DNA from: Halocaridina rubra
Taxonomy: Eukaryota > Arthropoda > Malacostraca > Decapoda > Atyidae
DNA: 64,000 nucleotides
Reading direction: 5' to 3'
Assembly (NCBI GenBank): GCA_037179515.1
Contig: JAXCGZ010015129.1
Location: 69,501 to 133,500 of the forward strand
Of this stretch, positions 1-12,819 are shown piece by piece; the first letter of the stretch is position 1; each line of letters begins with the position of its first letter. The position numbers and the translations under genes were made by a program. The notes beneath the pieces are model-generated. The model was not told where the DNA came from. It made no database searches and saw only the letters and a list, made by a program, of their open reading frames with translations.

Positions 1-950
1 TTTTTGGAGAGGTTTTTGGCTAAGGACTAGAAACATTTATTCGTGGGAGAGGAGTTAAGTCATCAACTCTCCTTCTTAAGATGGAAGCTTTAGACTTTTG
101 AAACTGAGCAGTACAGCGATTTCTGGCTGTAACAAAAGCATAGTGAGTTAAATCAGAAGGAGAGGCTTGGTACAATCCCTGGCCTGGATGGCCATGGAGC
201 AGGCACAGTCATATCAATGATTAGGGGGAGAAAAAGTTTTCGTAGAGAAGGGGATGAACACCTCCATTCCCAAGGTTGTGATCTCGGCATCTTTAGGGCT
301 ACCTGATCAGGGTTATGGGTCTGAAAGCAGTAGTCGTCCCATTGAAAATCAAAGAGAAAGTTATGCAATTCATTGCATTGGGTACACTCAAAGTGCCAAA
401 GATAGCACAGAGTAGGAGGATATGATGAAAGGGGAGCGAAAATGGAAGAGATTGAGATCACAGAGTGGTCAGATTTATCAAGAGGGTAAAGCACAAAATA
501 TGAGTAGGTTGAAGGATTAGAAGTAAGGAATAGGTCAAGAGTGTTAACTGCATGTTCGTGATGATCATGAACACAAGTAGGATGTTTGATAATCTGCTCC
601 AGATCTTGCGTAATAGAGAAAGCAAGGGCCTCACCTCATCACACATCAGTGTTTGAAGAATTAAGCCACTCAATGTGGTGTACATTGAAATCCCCAATAT
701 AGAGAACTTCAGCTTGTGGGTTAGAAGATAGCAAGGACTCATGAGAAGAGGAAATATAATCAAAGAAAGACACAAAGTCAGTGGAGTTATGAGGGCAGTA
801 GCAGAAGCAAAAGAATGCATTGTTCTTGGAGTGATAGATCTTCAGCCAGAGAACATCAAAGTCAAGAGATTCATGGTCCATGAGACTTGCAATAAGGGTG
901 TTAGTGTTTTAGTAAACACAGACCCCACCTTTGGAACGGAAAAGAGAATA
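1..950 (-). pseudogene. LINE ORF2 fragment: APE-type endonuclease plus linker, runs off window edge
   Basis: Minus-strand remnant of a non-LTR retrotransposon. The endonuclease nicks target DNA to prime reverse transcription. The segment at 639..881 carries the metal-binding motif IGDFNVHH; the next reading frame, open from about 630 to 153, carries the C-terminal SDH motif (DKSDHSVISIS) that ends this domain. The linker continues toward position 1. A frameshift of a few bases near 639 and another near 870 break the frame, so this copy is dead. The upstream part of the same domain lies beyond a transposon insertion, at 2488 and above. The clade is not certain: the organisation fits Jockey/CR1-like LINEs rather than the RTE element at 7-9.7 kb. 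Confidence 0.75.
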
Positions 951-1250
951 CAATAATCCCTCTCTCTATTGCGATTCACCTCTCGCAAATTCACTGTATC
1001 GCAATTTTGTTTTGGCATTTTTTTTTTTGTGACACCAGGATGGGCCAAAAAATGATAAAATAAAATAGCCTTTATCAGGCTGTAAAGAGAAACAGAGATG
1101 GAGAGTGTAATGACCTGTCAGATGTGAAGGGATTATAAAAGATGTGTAATGAACCTCCAGCTCTCTGCTGGGTTTTAATATACCTCTGCATTACTTTCAT
1201 GATGTCTATTCCAATAATTCTCCTTAGATCTTATTATTATTATTATTATA

Positions 1251-1302
<52 letters not shown>

Positions 1303-1345
1303 GGCAACAATAATTTTCCTTTGATGATGATTGTGGAGATTATTA

Positions 1346-1394
<49 letters not shown>

Positions 1395-1507
1395 GGGCTC
1401 GTCATTGTTTTTACATCTGTTGGTTTATTTACTTTAATAACTGTGTACAGTGCCCCTCCCTAGTTGACTGGGACAAAGAGAGTGTGAGGGGTTGGGTAGA
1501 ATAGAAT

Positions 1508-1511
<4 letters not shown>

Positions 1512-1597
<86 letters not shown>
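1512..1597. repeat. (GA)n microsatellite inside MITE A
   Basis: Uninterrupted GA dinucleotide tract of about 86 bp. A GA tract occurs at the same internal position in the related elements at 36.6, 40.1 and 54.4 kb, so it belongs to the element and did not arise independently. Confidence 0.95.
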
Positions 1598-1598
<1 letters not shown>

Positions 1599-1687
1599 GT
1601 CTTTAATTAACTCTGGTTCATTCAACCAAAACTACATTATTTATTATAAAAATAATGGTTTAATTACAAATTCGTAATAATATTGAT

Positions 1688-1720
<33 letters not shown>

Positions 1721-1753
1721 CTCCACAATCATCAAAGGAAAATTATTGTTAAA

Positions 1754-1756
<3 letters not shown>

Positions 1757-1828
<72 letters not shown>

Positions 1829-2009
1829 TGTTACAATATTTGATATAATTGTTATTTTGTTAATGAACGAATCCATGTTTTGTTTACATTGAAAGTAATA
1901 AAGATGCCCACTAGGTGGCAGACAAGAACGTTCATAATGCCCTTTCAGTCTCCTATATTATTGTGCCTCATTTATCTATAAATATCTCCAAATTTAAGGA
2001 GCATCAAAC

Positions 2010-2083
<74 letters not shown>
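1757..2083. repeat. Two (AAT)n tracts in the right half of MITE A
   Basis: AAT trinucleotide runs at about 1757..1828 and 2010..2083, separated by a unique spacer. They mirror ATT runs at about 1229..1302 and 1345..1393 in the left half, as expected for an inverted-repeat element whose microsatellites are inherited as part of the arms. Confidence 0.9.
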
Positions 2084-2292
2084 GATCTAAGGAAAATTTT
2101 TAGAATAGACATCATGAGAGTAATGCAGAGGTATATTAAAACCCAGCAGAGAGCTGGATATTCATTACACATCTTTTATAATCCCTTCACATCTGACAGG
2201 TCATTACACTCTCCATCTGTTTCCCTTTACAGCCTGATAAAGGCTGTTTTATTTTATCATTTTTTGGTCCATCCTGGTGTCACAGTAATCTC

Positions 2293-2409
<117 letters not shown>

Positions 2410-2487
2410 GGTGTTCCTACTTCACGAAAATTCACCTATCGTGACAGGTTCCGGAACCTAACCCTCACGATAAATGAGGGATCACTG

Positions 2488-2978
2488 TATAGGTTATAGT
2501 GAGACATTTGAATTGGGTCATGGGAATCATGGCTAAACTGCTGGGTTTCGGAGAGAAGGATGAATGATTGGAGTTAAGACTGCAAATTATTAGAAGAGTG
2601 AAAGAAGCAGATCTATCAGGAGGTCCAAGGCTAAGGGCAGAGCCATTACTACCACCAAGCACGTCCACCCTCATGCCAACAGTGAAGTCAACAAGATCAT
2701 TGGAGAGTTTTAGCACCCCTCTGTACCGGATACTAGGGACCATAAGCCGTGGGCCTTCCATGTTCATAGTAAATATGAGGAAAACAAGAGCAAAAAGAAA
2801 CAGAGATGGGGAGTGTTGGTTCTTGTCAAATGTAATGGGATAGTAAGAGATTTGGAATGAATACACCAGAATATTCATTGTAGATGTAGGCATAGGGAGA
2901 GCACCATACCTGAAAGATATAATCTTTTGATCCTGCAGTCTCCCTGTAAGTCTTTCCTGTATGTTCATAATAAGTCAT
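2488..2978 (-). pseudogene. Upstream part of the interrupted LINE (5' of the endonuclease)
   Basis: Minus-strand open segment continuous with the LINE below position 951. If the MITE and one TA are removed, the reading frame passes through the junction without a shift and joins the endonuclease start (LFRSKGGVCVY follows). It therefore looks like the same LINE split by the insertion. No conserved domain is recognised in this N-terminal part. The limit at 2978 is set by the next LTR-like sequence. Confidence 0.55.
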
Positions 2979-3291
2979 TGGCGCATAGATATATATATCT
3001 CTCCTTACACAAAATCGTGGTTGAGAGATAAGCTATGATACTTAACACCTAATTTATTTAGAAGCTATAGAGTTCGTCTAAGCCTCGATGCCCCCGTCTT
3101 CTTAATGTTACTTGTTCATGGAAAGTCTTCTAGACTCTGTGTGCCCTGGCACACTTCTTGACCTATTTAAAACCTTGGTTTGTTCAATGAGACATAACAA
3201 AGCGGAGGCGGGCATGGCTTGTGCTCATGCCTCCTCCAATGACATTTGAGAGTTCGAAAGAAACCCCCACTTAGGTACACACCCCCTAACA
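2979..3291. repeat. Candidate solo LTR, related to the LTR at 31986
   Basis: The first 140 bp match the sequence starting at 31986, next to the tRNA-Leu-like primer site of the gypsy element there. Shared blocks include gagagataagc and atttatttagaagcta. It starts TGG and ends CCCCCTAACA, compatible with TG..CA termini, and has no internal region beside it. I see no convincing target duplication, so the ends are tentative. Confidence 0.45.
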
Positions 3292-4827
3292 TATGATGTG
3301 GGGACAGCTACAGTGATGCAGATTTTTCTGTGGAAATATATTCCTATTCTCAACAACAGAGAAAGGGCACCTGAAAAAGCCCTGTTTGTACATGGGGTAC
3401 CAGAACACTTGACTTGGCACCCTTGGACATGATCTATACCTCACAACCTACTGCAGAAATATCTTTTTCTGGCAAAACACTTATTTACAACTAAAAAAAG
3501 GATGAATATCATCTACAGAGATAACAGAGTTCATGTAAAATAACATAATATCAAGTCAAGCACATCTAAAAACAGTATGAATCACAAGAGTTCATGTTAT
3601 CAATATTAGAACTAGCTAACACATATCATTATAGGCTATAAGCAAAAAATAATTTCTTATTCAGCTTACCATGTACTCTGCATTACATATCAAAGTTACC
3701 CTATACTGTTTAATACTTACCAAAGTTACCTGAAAAGTTAATTTCGAATTCAGTAGCAAGTATTATACACTATATTTAAATCAGATGATTAAAAAGAAAA
3801 ATCTATTCCAACAACAATCATTCTAATTAAATCATTTCAATTAGCAGAATAAAAAAGTCTAATTAAGTAATTATTATTATATTATGTGGTTAAAAATAAT
3901 AATTGACAGAGTAACATTTACTATTCTACAATAAAAAATATTAAAAAAGTTTTATTTAAGGGACAACTATTCAATAATACTTATCAAATAACAAAATGAA
4001 AATTATTATAGTACCCATTTAAAAAAAAACTTTTTATGAGTGACAGTTATTCAATAATACTCATCTGTGACAAAATTCAGAATATTATAGTACCCAATTA
4101 AAACAGAAATGCAGTTTTTAAACGACAATTATCCAATTACACTCATCAATGAGAAAATAAATATTGTAGTACCCAATTAAAACAGAAATGCAGTTTATAA
4201 ATGACAGTTATCCAATTATACTCATCAATGACATTTACTCTCCTAAAATTTGAATCACTATTTCTCTTATATTTATATACTACCTATAATGGAGGAATTG
4301 AGGCTTTCTTAGCTAAAATATTATTTAAATAAATATCATGGCTTGGTAAAGACAGGGAAATAAAAATTATGTATGGTTTCGCTATGGGGAATTTTCAGTT
4401 TCCCTGTTATGTTCTATTCTATGGAAAGTATGCCTTTTTTTTCTTTCTTTCCTTTTCTTGTGAGTTTTCCATTTCAGTTTTTCTCATTTCAATTTTACAA
4501 TTCAGTTTTGCATTACAATGTTACATTCCAATTTTGCATTTCTTTTCTTCACCATATGGAGTCCCATTCTTGGGATATCGCTAGGTATTGGGTACTTCCC
4601 CCCTTTTTCGGCTACCCCCGCATCTCCGCTGTAAAATAGGTCTAGGTTTTTACTATGGTGGACCCTGAAGAGCTTGCATTGGGTGGCCACCAGACAAGAG
4701 GAGAGCACAGATGCATAATTTTCTCTTGCCCCTCCCTCCTGTGTTTGCTTGGATCTCGAGGACGTTATCTCTTCATATCCTCCTCTCACGACACCTATCC
4801 CCCGGACATGCACCTTTCTCCATATAT
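3292..4827. other. AT-rich DNA without a recognisable gene
   Basis: No conserved protein segment is recognised on either strand. The short open frames at 4369..4813 (both strands) have no motif I know. The tandem repeat at 3961..4230 is the only structure visible. Confidence 0.6.
3961..4230. repeat. Decayed tandem repeat, period about 80 bp, 3-4 copies
   Basis: Units share the pattern gacaattattcaataatactcat, a short variable stretch, then attatagtacccaattaaaa. Copies begin near 3961, 4041, 4122 and 4202. The divergence between units suggests an old array. Confidence 0.75.
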
Positions 4828-6641
4828 TGTTGTGAGGTGGAAAGTTTTTGTTTTATTAAGGGGACCCAGTTTCTGAACTCGGTTAGGAGTTCATAGACAT
4901 CCAGTAGACTAAAATCTTTACTTGCACCCCCTTGTATACCACTACCCGGTTAGTGAAACTCAGAATTCAACTTTCTTTTTATTTTGGAAAGCATGAATAA
5001 AATTATAAAATTTAATTATATGAAATGCAACCTCAAATTCCAAAGGTGGTGATCATGATTTTGATTCCCAGCACTGCAGACGGATGCCAAGACTTAGGCC
5101 TCAACTCGAAAGAGATCATCTCTGTCTCACAGGCAGAGTAGAATGGAGGACACAGCAATTGCAGAAACAGAAACAACACACCGTTAATTATGGAAAAACT
5201 GAAGGCACGAGCACACAAATAATGGGTTTCAAATATAAATGTACGGGATGAAAATATATCCATTTAATAACAGTTAACAAGATTATTTACACTACCATAA
5301 GGGCATAAACAAATTATCAATTATTTATAAGCATTTGTGAAAAACACTTTGTTTACAATAAATAGGACAGATATGTAATCATTTATTAGCAGTTGACAGG
5401 AAGCGTTTACGCTGCCAAAAGGGCAAAAACACCTTATTAATTATTTGCAACTTATAGCGTAAAGCACTTTATTTACAAGCACTGGCAAAAAACACTCCAT
5501 TTACGATGATAGAGAAGGGTGATAGAATTCGTTAGGAGAAGAGATAGATTTTTTCACGGGACAATGAGGAATCTTCTGAGGGCAAAATTTTTACCTGGAC
5601 ACTTGCATTGAAAGATCTTTCTTATCAATGTATATCGGCAGTTATTTCTATGTCAAGGTATTAAATATGGCAAACGAGATTCCAGTTAGGTACTCAACAA
5701 AAATTCGTTTGCATGGGAATGGAACTGAGCAAAATATTTTGGGATATTTTACTATTCGCAATAGTAAATGCAAAGCTTCTCGAATTCCCGTTTTGCTTGG
5801 CCAACGAGCTTTACCACACACTATCACCTTTTATGCCAGATGAATTCCTGCAAAGACACTCCTGAATAATGCTCAGCCTCGTAGTGAATGCCTGGAGTAA
5901 GTGGCACTCAGGAGGAGTTCTATGTTACTCCTGTTGTGTTTGGCCGCCATCTGAGAGCGATTCCACACCAATCTGGGGGAACTTCGACTTGGGCGAAGCT
6001 GTAAGGTTGACGAAAAGCAGTATTCTCGTCTATTTTATTTTTAGGGTTTACCATAGTGGTAGTCTCTGGCAGGCAAATATGGCAGAGATGCAATGGAGAG
6101 ACAGTAATTTAAGTGCAACAAGAGGGTGCAAACAAAGGAAACGAGAAAATAAATTACGGGCTACTGGTATCAATATCTGCGGCATGGTTCTTTGAAAATT
6201 TTGGGAATTTTTAATACTCAGATATTATAAAAACTACTGAATCGTATCCAGACACGCTAAGACATATCAGCAAGATCAAATTTAATAACAAAATTTATCA
6301 GCAAGAGCAATTTTATAATAAGAATTTTTTTTAATAATGTATTTGTATAAAAAAATAACCAAGAGAGCAATAGAAGGAGACTAATGCATTGTGATAGTGC
6401 ATATTTTACTTTCTTCACGTACATGAATATTAAACTATATACTGTATAGCTAACTTCAAAGATATAATACTAAAATTATGAATTGCAAATTATCATAATT
6501 TTGCAAAACACAAGAAGTGAGGTTTTTTCATAAAAAAAAGAAACAAAAACAAAGCAAAGTTAAAAGTTCAATAAATAACTAATAGGGCATCTACAACAAG
6601 TCTGGTGACTTTTAAGCAGAATATTCTGTCACAAGGGTTTT
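4828..6641 (-). repeat. LTR of the Gmr1-like gypsy family (third locus)
   Basis: About 1.8 kb homologous to the LTRs at 10092..12183 and 21475..24063. It begins tgttgtgagg, contains the shared blocks ctcagaattcaactttct and cctcaactcg, and ends ctgtcaca. On the minus strand it runs TGTGACAG...CAACA. The sequence beyond 6641 matches the 3' untranslated region of the element at 12184, so this is the 3' LTR of a minus-strand copy. The DNA at 4827 and below would then be the original flank. Confidence 0.7.
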
Positions 6642-6969
6642 CTAGAGAATGTTTGCTTTAACAAATTTCTGCTACAGGAGGTGAAAAAAGAAAAGAGGAG
6701 GTTATGGTGACCTCAGTGTTATTATGAGGGATAAGAGTTTCATTTAGGGGAAAAGAAAAGATGAATAGAAAATGTGATCTAAGACTGAAACATATCTTAA
6801 TGGCTTGACATATCATAAATCAATAAAAAATAAACAATATATTTTTTTAAAATCTGTTAAATGACATGCAAATAACATAAATGGAATGTGAAAAAACTCT
6901 AATTTCAAGAAAATTAAAATCACATTTAAATAGCAGAGAGAAAATGAGTTTCGAGTTTTAAGGAATTAA
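6642..6969 (-). other. 3' untranslated remnant of a Gmr1-like gypsy element
   Basis: AT-rich sequence homologous to 12184..12480. The purine-rich stretch next to the LTR (reverse complement of gggttttctagag) sits where a polypurine tract is expected. The homology stops where the RTE LINE tail begins. Confidence 0.55.
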
Positions 6970-7037
6970 TCACACATCTTCTTTCGACCTCATTAATCCC
7001 ACTGAATAGCAGGGTCGGCTGCTCGAGTCAACGTCCC

Positions 7038-8588
7038 TCACTTGTTCCTATCCCTTGCATCTCCCTCCTCCAATCCAACTTCAACCATATCCCTCCTCAC
7101 CACATCCATCCATCTGATCCACTGGCGCCCCACAATCCTTCTCCCTATCACTGGCATGTTCTTAGCTCTCCTGATTGGTTCCTCCTCCCCTCTTCTTACT
7201 ACATGGCCATAGTATCTCAGACAAGCTTCCCTAGCCTTCTCTATGACACTACAAATTCCACACATTCTTCTTATATCTCGACTCTCCCTCCTCTCCAGTA
7301 ATGATATTCCAGCAATCCATCTAACCATCCTCAGTTCTGTTCTCCCCAACAGTCCCTCCTTTTTCCTCCTGAGTGACCAAGCTTCTGTCCCATATAGCAG
7401 TACAGACCTGACCACTGTCTTGTATATCTTCATTCTGAGTTTTAACGGCATTTTCTTGTCTAAGATAACTCCAGTCACCTCTTTCCATTTTCGCCATGCT
7501 TCCCTCACTCTGTTTCACTGCCTTCTCAGTACCTCCCTCCTCTGTCAATACTGATCCCAAGTAGTTAAACTCACTGCTCTGACAGCACTGTAACCATCTC
7601 CCATTTGGAGGTTTACCTCTTCCTGACCTCCTTTACTACTAACCATTAGCTCTATCTTTCCTGGGTTTACTTTCAATCCTTTCTTTTCGAGGGCCCTATT
7701 CCATCCTAAAGACCTTATTTGCAATTCATCTTTTGTGTCTGCTATAATGACTAAATCATCGGCAAACATCACTTCCCACAGCTCTTCATTATTTCTTAAC
7801 TCTCTTGTCAAAGTGTCGATAACAACGAGGAACAAGAATGGACTCAGAGCTGATCCCTGATGGAGGCCGACCTCCACAGGGAATGCCTCAGTCTCCCCAT
7901 ACTTTGTCTGTACGATGGTTTCTGCCCCCTCATACATCATCTTCACTATTCTTACTAACTTCTCTAGTACTCCTCTCCTTCCCAAACACCAATACACCAC
8001 TCTTTTCGGCACCTTATCATACGCCTTTTCAAGATCCACAAAGCACATGTAAACTTTTCTGTTTCCTTCTAAATACTTTTCTTGGACTTGACGTACTATA
8101 AAATTTGCATCCACTGTGCTCTTTCCTTTCATAAATCCAAACTGCGTTTCATGTATATCTATCAAGACTCTCAACCTTCCTTCTACTAATCTTTCTAATA
8201 TATTAAATACATGCACCAAAAGCTTTATTCCCCTGTAGTTCCCACAATCTAACACGTCTCCTTTCTGTTTATATATTTTAATCATCCAACTATCATTCCA
8301 GTCCCTTGGCATTTCCTCTACACCCCAGATCTTATCCAACAGTGTATGCACCCACTCTTGTCCTAGATATCCCAAAGCTTTTATCATTTCTATTGTTACC
8401 TATGACTTTCCTGCAGCTTTATTTCATTATCCTTTCTTTATAGCATTGTCTACTTCACTTTCACTGATATTTGCTATCGGGCCTTCTACTGGAGGGACAT
8501 TTTCTAGTTCTTTACAATCGTTTTCAGTGAAAAATATTCTTTCCACCTTCTTTTGACTTCTCCTTCCTCTATTAGGATATTTCCATTT
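7038..8588 (-). pseudogene. RTE LINE reverse transcriptase and C-terminal domain
   Basis: Copies LINE RNA into DNA at the nicked target. Motifs in order: NYRGIKLL, GFMKGKSTVDANF, FVDLEKAYDKVP, GLHQGSALSPFLFL, then the catalytic FADD in VMFADDLVII, and GLKVNPGK. The open frame ends at 7545. The C-terminal segment (YGTEAWSLRRKKEGLL, RYYGHVVRR, RQWIRWMDVVRRDM) continues in another frame to 7038, so at least one frameshift lies near 7500-7560. More shifts and stops lie between 8390 and 8590. Confidence 0.85.
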
Positions 8589-9738
8589 TCATCTTTTATG
8601 ATTCCTACTTCTCCTACGTCCTGCCTGTCTTTTTCTTCTCAATTCTGCAATTTTGTAAATCATCTCTTCTCCCTCTGGTGTTCCCATCATCTCATCCCAC
8701 TCTCTCTTTGCGTCTCCCATTGCAATAGCTACCATTCTCTTTGCTACTCTCTTTGTTCGTCTGTACTCTTCTCTTGTTTGGTGGTTGTTATTTTCCTTCC
8801 AGGTTCTTCTGGCTATACTCTTCTTCTTCACAGCTGTTTGAATATCTTGATTCCACCACCATGTTTCTTTTTCTTGCTGCTGCCTACCACTTGTCCTGCC
8901 ACACACCTCTGCTGTTGCTGGAGCCACAATCTCCTTCATATCAGCCCATATCCCTTTAGGTGACTCTGGCATTCCATTCACATATCTCTCTTCTTGTGCT
9001 CTTTCCACTTTACTTCTGAACTCTCCTGCCTTCTCCCCATTCAGCTTCCAAGTTTTGATCCTCCTATTCCTGGCTGGGGGTTTTCTGCACTTCACTTATT
9101 TCGACCTAAAATCTGCCACTATCAGTTTATGTTGACCTACAACAGATTCATTTGGCATAACTTTACAATCCATAATGATTTTCTTTTCCTCTTCCCGTAC
9201 ATGAATATAATCAATTTGTGTTTCATTTTGTCCAATTTTGTATGTTACCAGATGACTTTTCCTTTTCTCAAACTGTGTATTCATTACGACCAGATTCATA
9301 CCTTCTGCTAATTCCAAAAATCTATCACCTTCCTGATTCCTTCTTCCAAACCCTCTTCCTCCATATATTCCTTCAAAGCCATCAGAACTCTCTCCTACAT
9401 GGGCATTCATATCCCCCGATAACACTAGCAGTTCACTTCTTTGAACTTGTTCTATATATTCTTCTAGTTTCCCCCTGAACTCCTCCTTCTCCTCCTCACT
9501 ACACCCTTGTTGAGGAGCGTCTGCCGAGATGATATGCCATAATCTCTTATCCTTCACGAATTTTAAACCCATGAGCCTGTCACTGATACGCTGGACTTCT
9601 GTAACACTTTCTTGCATATCTGGATGAAGAATAATTCCTACCCCATTTCTCCTTGTATCTTCACCAGTGTAGTAAACTTTATACCCCTCTCCCAGCTTTC
9701 TTGCACTTTTCCCCTTCCATTTAGTGTGCCCCCTCGAG
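8589..9738 (-). pseudogene. RTE LINE endonuclease and linker
   Basis: Apurinic-type endonuclease domain lacking its N terminus. Visible motifs are TKWKG near the start, RRNGVGIIL, SADAPQQGC, the metal/DNA-binding GDMNAHVG, TYKIGQNETQIDYI and a terminal GQHKLIVADF in place of SDH. One in-frame stop at 9096..9098 separates it from the linker, which continues in the same frame with ETWWWNQDIQ, typical of RTE proteins. A frameshift near 8610 disconnects the linker from the reverse transcriptase. The first 14 residues of the open frame (9739..9776) are antisense to an integrase and are not LINE. Confidence 0.8.
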
Positions 9739-10091
9739 AGATCTTGACTGACAATGCAGCAATTTTTTTGGGTCAAAGGTTCAAGGATCTCGCCGGTAAG
9801 TGGGTAAGTAGTCTGCGGTTTCGATGTGCATATGTTCCAGATGGTAATTCCCTAGTCAAGAGGGTTTATCGTTTGATAAAGAGGATAGTTGCCAGAACTC
9901 GCCGTGATACCAGAGAATCCATATATTTTTAGAACATAACTCCGTTGGATGATGTGAACGAGGACACTGCACCCATAAATGTGGTTCACAAGTATTCGGC
10001 AAGAATTAAGAGAGTAGATGAAGTCGAGGACCAGGATGCAGGTGCCGATTGCCCTTACAAGGTAGGGGAGGAGGTGTGGGTTAAGGGCCTC
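9739..10091 (+). pseudogene. Gypsy-type integrase fragment (plus strand)
   Basis: Short piece of a retroviral-type integrase, opposite in strand to its neighbours. It has LTDNAAIFLGQRFKDLAGKW, matching the second-Asp block of the core, then NSLVKRVYRLIKR where the NG.VER catalytic Glu block is expected; Glu reads as Lys here. It ends with YKVGEEVWVK, typical of the C-terminal domain. One stop separates the halves near 9932. The left edge is the RTE LINE and the right edge is the gypsy LTR at 10092. Its parent element is not otherwise visible. Confidence 0.6.
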
Positions 10092-12183
10092 TGTTGGGGG
10101 GATGGTAGAGTGTTGATAAGATTCTGTTTTACTAAGGGGACTCAAAGTACTGAGCTCAGTTAAGAGCTCACAAATAGACAGGACAGATATTTGTACTTGA
10201 ACGCCCCATCCGTTATGCCATTACTCGGTTAAATGAAACTCAGAATTCAACTTTCTTTTAATTTTGGAAATGCAATGACATTAAAAGAATTGAATTAAAT
10301 TTCTCAAATTAAATTTTATGAAATGCTGCCTCGAATCCCGGAGGTGGTGAGCACGATTTCGTTTCATGGCACCACGGACGTATGCTAAGACTTTGGCCTC
10401 AACTCGACGGTTACCTCTGTCACACAGGCAGAGTAGAATAAAGGACACTGCAATTGAAGAAACAAAATCGACACACTGTTAATAATGGGAAACTGAAAGC
10501 ATGAACATACATATAATGAGCTTTCAATATTATTCTACTGGATGAAAATATATTGGTTAGTCACAGCTAACCAGAAATATTTATGCTACCATAATAGCAT
10601 ACAAAACCATTAATTCTTTGCTGGTATTAAAGGAAAACAATTTATTCACAATAAATGAAGAATAAGCAAGACAAATACAGTACTGTATGTATTCCTTAAA
10701 TTGTGGGCAACCACAAAAGTTGCAATGCTTATTACTAATTTGAAATTAATATGGTAAAACACTCTATTTATGATAAAGGAACAATCTACGAGATAAATAC
10801 AGTGTTCATTCACTTTTGGTTATCAAGAACTGTTTTCAATGAAAAAAAGGGGTGCAAACCACCTTTTGAAGTATTTGCAACTTATAACTCAAAACACTTT
10901 ATCCCCAACATATGAAGAATTAGCAAGATAAATACAGTATGCGTTCATTAGATTGTGGTTAACAGGAAATATTTGCAAAGCCAACATGGTAAAATTACCT
11001 TTTAATTATTTGCAGTTTAACACGTTAGTTAAATGATTAATTATTTGCAATCTATATAGCAAATAGCTTTATTCACGAGTTTATGACGTAAAACACTTTA
11101 TTTACGATGATAGAAAGGGGTGAAATGAAATTAGAATTTATTAGGAGAAGAGATAGAGTTTTACTGGCTCATAACCAGCCTTCAGAGGATGAGATTTTCG
11201 TTTATCATATTCAGTGAAAAGAAACTTCTTAGCAATGCATATCAGCTGTAATTTCCAGGTTAAAGCATCAACTTTGGCAAGGGAGATTCCAGTTAGGTAA
11301 TCTACAAAATTTCGTTTGTATGGGAATGGAATCTAAGAAAAAAAATCTGTAGGATTTAACCAGTAACGAATGTAACTAATTCTCAAAAAACCAATTTGCT
11401 TGACCCACGAGCTTTACCATACACTATCCCTCACCTTGTTTGTGCCTGGTGAATTCCTTTGGAGATGCCACGTAAATAAGGTTTGAAATAAACTTGACTG
11501 CTCAGGCGAAATGTTGCCTATGGGATATTTGGCCGCCAAATGAGGACGCTTCATTGTCCCTCCTGGTGACGTTCGGTAGGATATATTTCTAGAGCAGTAA
11601 CTGGCTCTGATATCATTTAAGGACTACTTTAGTGGTGGTCCCTGGCAGGCAATTATAGCAGAGATGCAAGGGAGAGACAGTATTTTAGGTGCAACAAGTG
11701 GAAGCAAATAAAATAAAACGAGAATAATAATGGAAAGTTAGGTTACTGGTAAACAATCTCTAGAACGTTCTTGCATTGTAGGAGACGGAATTTAAGTACT
11801 CAAATAATAAAGAAGCTACTGAAATATATCTAGACAGGCTAATGACATAACAGCAAGGTCAAATTTATAACAAAATTATCAGCAAGAACAATTTTTATAA
11901 TAAGAAAATTGTAAACAAAACGTATATGATGGGTTCACTGAAGAGGTGGAAAAGTAGGAGCAGCCTTTATATCAGGACTCTGCTTCTACACGTACAAGAA
12001 TAGTAAATAAAGTATATTTAAAATTAGCTATAAGCTAAGATATAAATTGCAAATAATCATAATCTGCAAAAGTCAAGAAGTGGGAATTATTTTTTTTATT
12101 TAGAAAAATGACAGTTAAGTTACTAAATTACTAATAAGGCATCTCACAGCCTCTGGTGACTTTGAGCGAAACACTCTGTCACA
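10092..12183 (-). repeat. 3' LTR of Gmr1-like copy 1
   Basis: About 2.1 kb, homologous to 21475..24063. On the minus strand it begins TGTGACAGAG and ends CCCCCCAACA. It is AT-rich and has no coding content. The purine-rich stretch AGAAAGGGCC (minus strand, 12186..12195) sits beside it as a likely polypurine tract. Confidence 0.75.
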
Positions 12184-12819
12184 AAGGCCCTTTCTAAAGA
12201 ATATTGATATAGCAAAATTCTACTACAGAAGACGAAAAAAGAACTGAGGAAGTTACGGTGACTTCAGTGTTATTATGAGGGATGAGATATCCTTCTCATG
12301 GAAAAGAACAAATGAACAATAAGAATGGGATCCACCACTTGAACATATCATACTATTAGGAAAAGTGAACAAGTCTTATGAACAAAACATTAAATGACAT
12401 GCAAAACATAAAAGAAATGTGATCAAATTCAAATTTCAAGAAAATTAAATCACAATTAGATATCAGTGAATATCAATATTTAAGTTTAAGAATGCTTCAC
12501 ATGCAAGAAGGCAATAATATAATATACAAAAAAATACAGTATAAGCAAATGAAAAACTTGAACCAAGTCGTCATTTACATTGGCGACTGGATTTAAAACA
12601 GTTTCAGCTATTCAACACTAAACTAAAATGCTTCCGCCATGTTCTGGCTTTCAGAGTCCCACAAAGGGAAATATAAAACTACGATCAAAGAAATGTTCTT
12701 CATCTTTTTCGTCTTCCATTAGGAATAACGTTTGTACGCTAAAATAAACAAGTACAGTACAGTATTAAAGACATAAAAGATAAGCATAAAAAATAAACAA
12801 CACATTAGAGAAGTAATCT
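12184..12819 (-). other. 3' untranslated region of Gmr1-like copy 1
   Basis: AT-rich, without open frames. It is homologous to 45654..46382 in the second copy and to part of 6642..6969. No second integrase lies between the RNase H end and the 3' LTR, which confirms that integrase is not in the usual last position. Confidence 0.65.

Larger units (their letters stand above)
6970..9738 (-). mobile_element. RTE-type LINE, 5'-truncated
   Basis: Non-LTR retrotransposon on the minus strand with endonuclease (9096..9738), linker (8589..9095), reverse transcriptase (7545..8387) and C-terminal segment (7038..7508). It lacks the start of the endonuclease, as expected for 5' truncation during target-primed insertion. 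Its 5' edge abuts an integrase fragment of the opposite strand near 9739. The 3' tail ends near 6970, inside gypsy 3' untranslated sequence. Confidence 0.85.

Noticed and set aside
4369..4896. Overlapping open frames on both strands, including a 103-codon minus-strand frame
   Set aside because: No recognised motif, no splice context, and neighbouring DNA is repeat-rich; not enough to call a gene.
8553..9478. Plus-strand open frames opposite the RTE LINE
   Set aside because: Antisense shadows of the endonuclease and linker; composition follows the minus-strand code.
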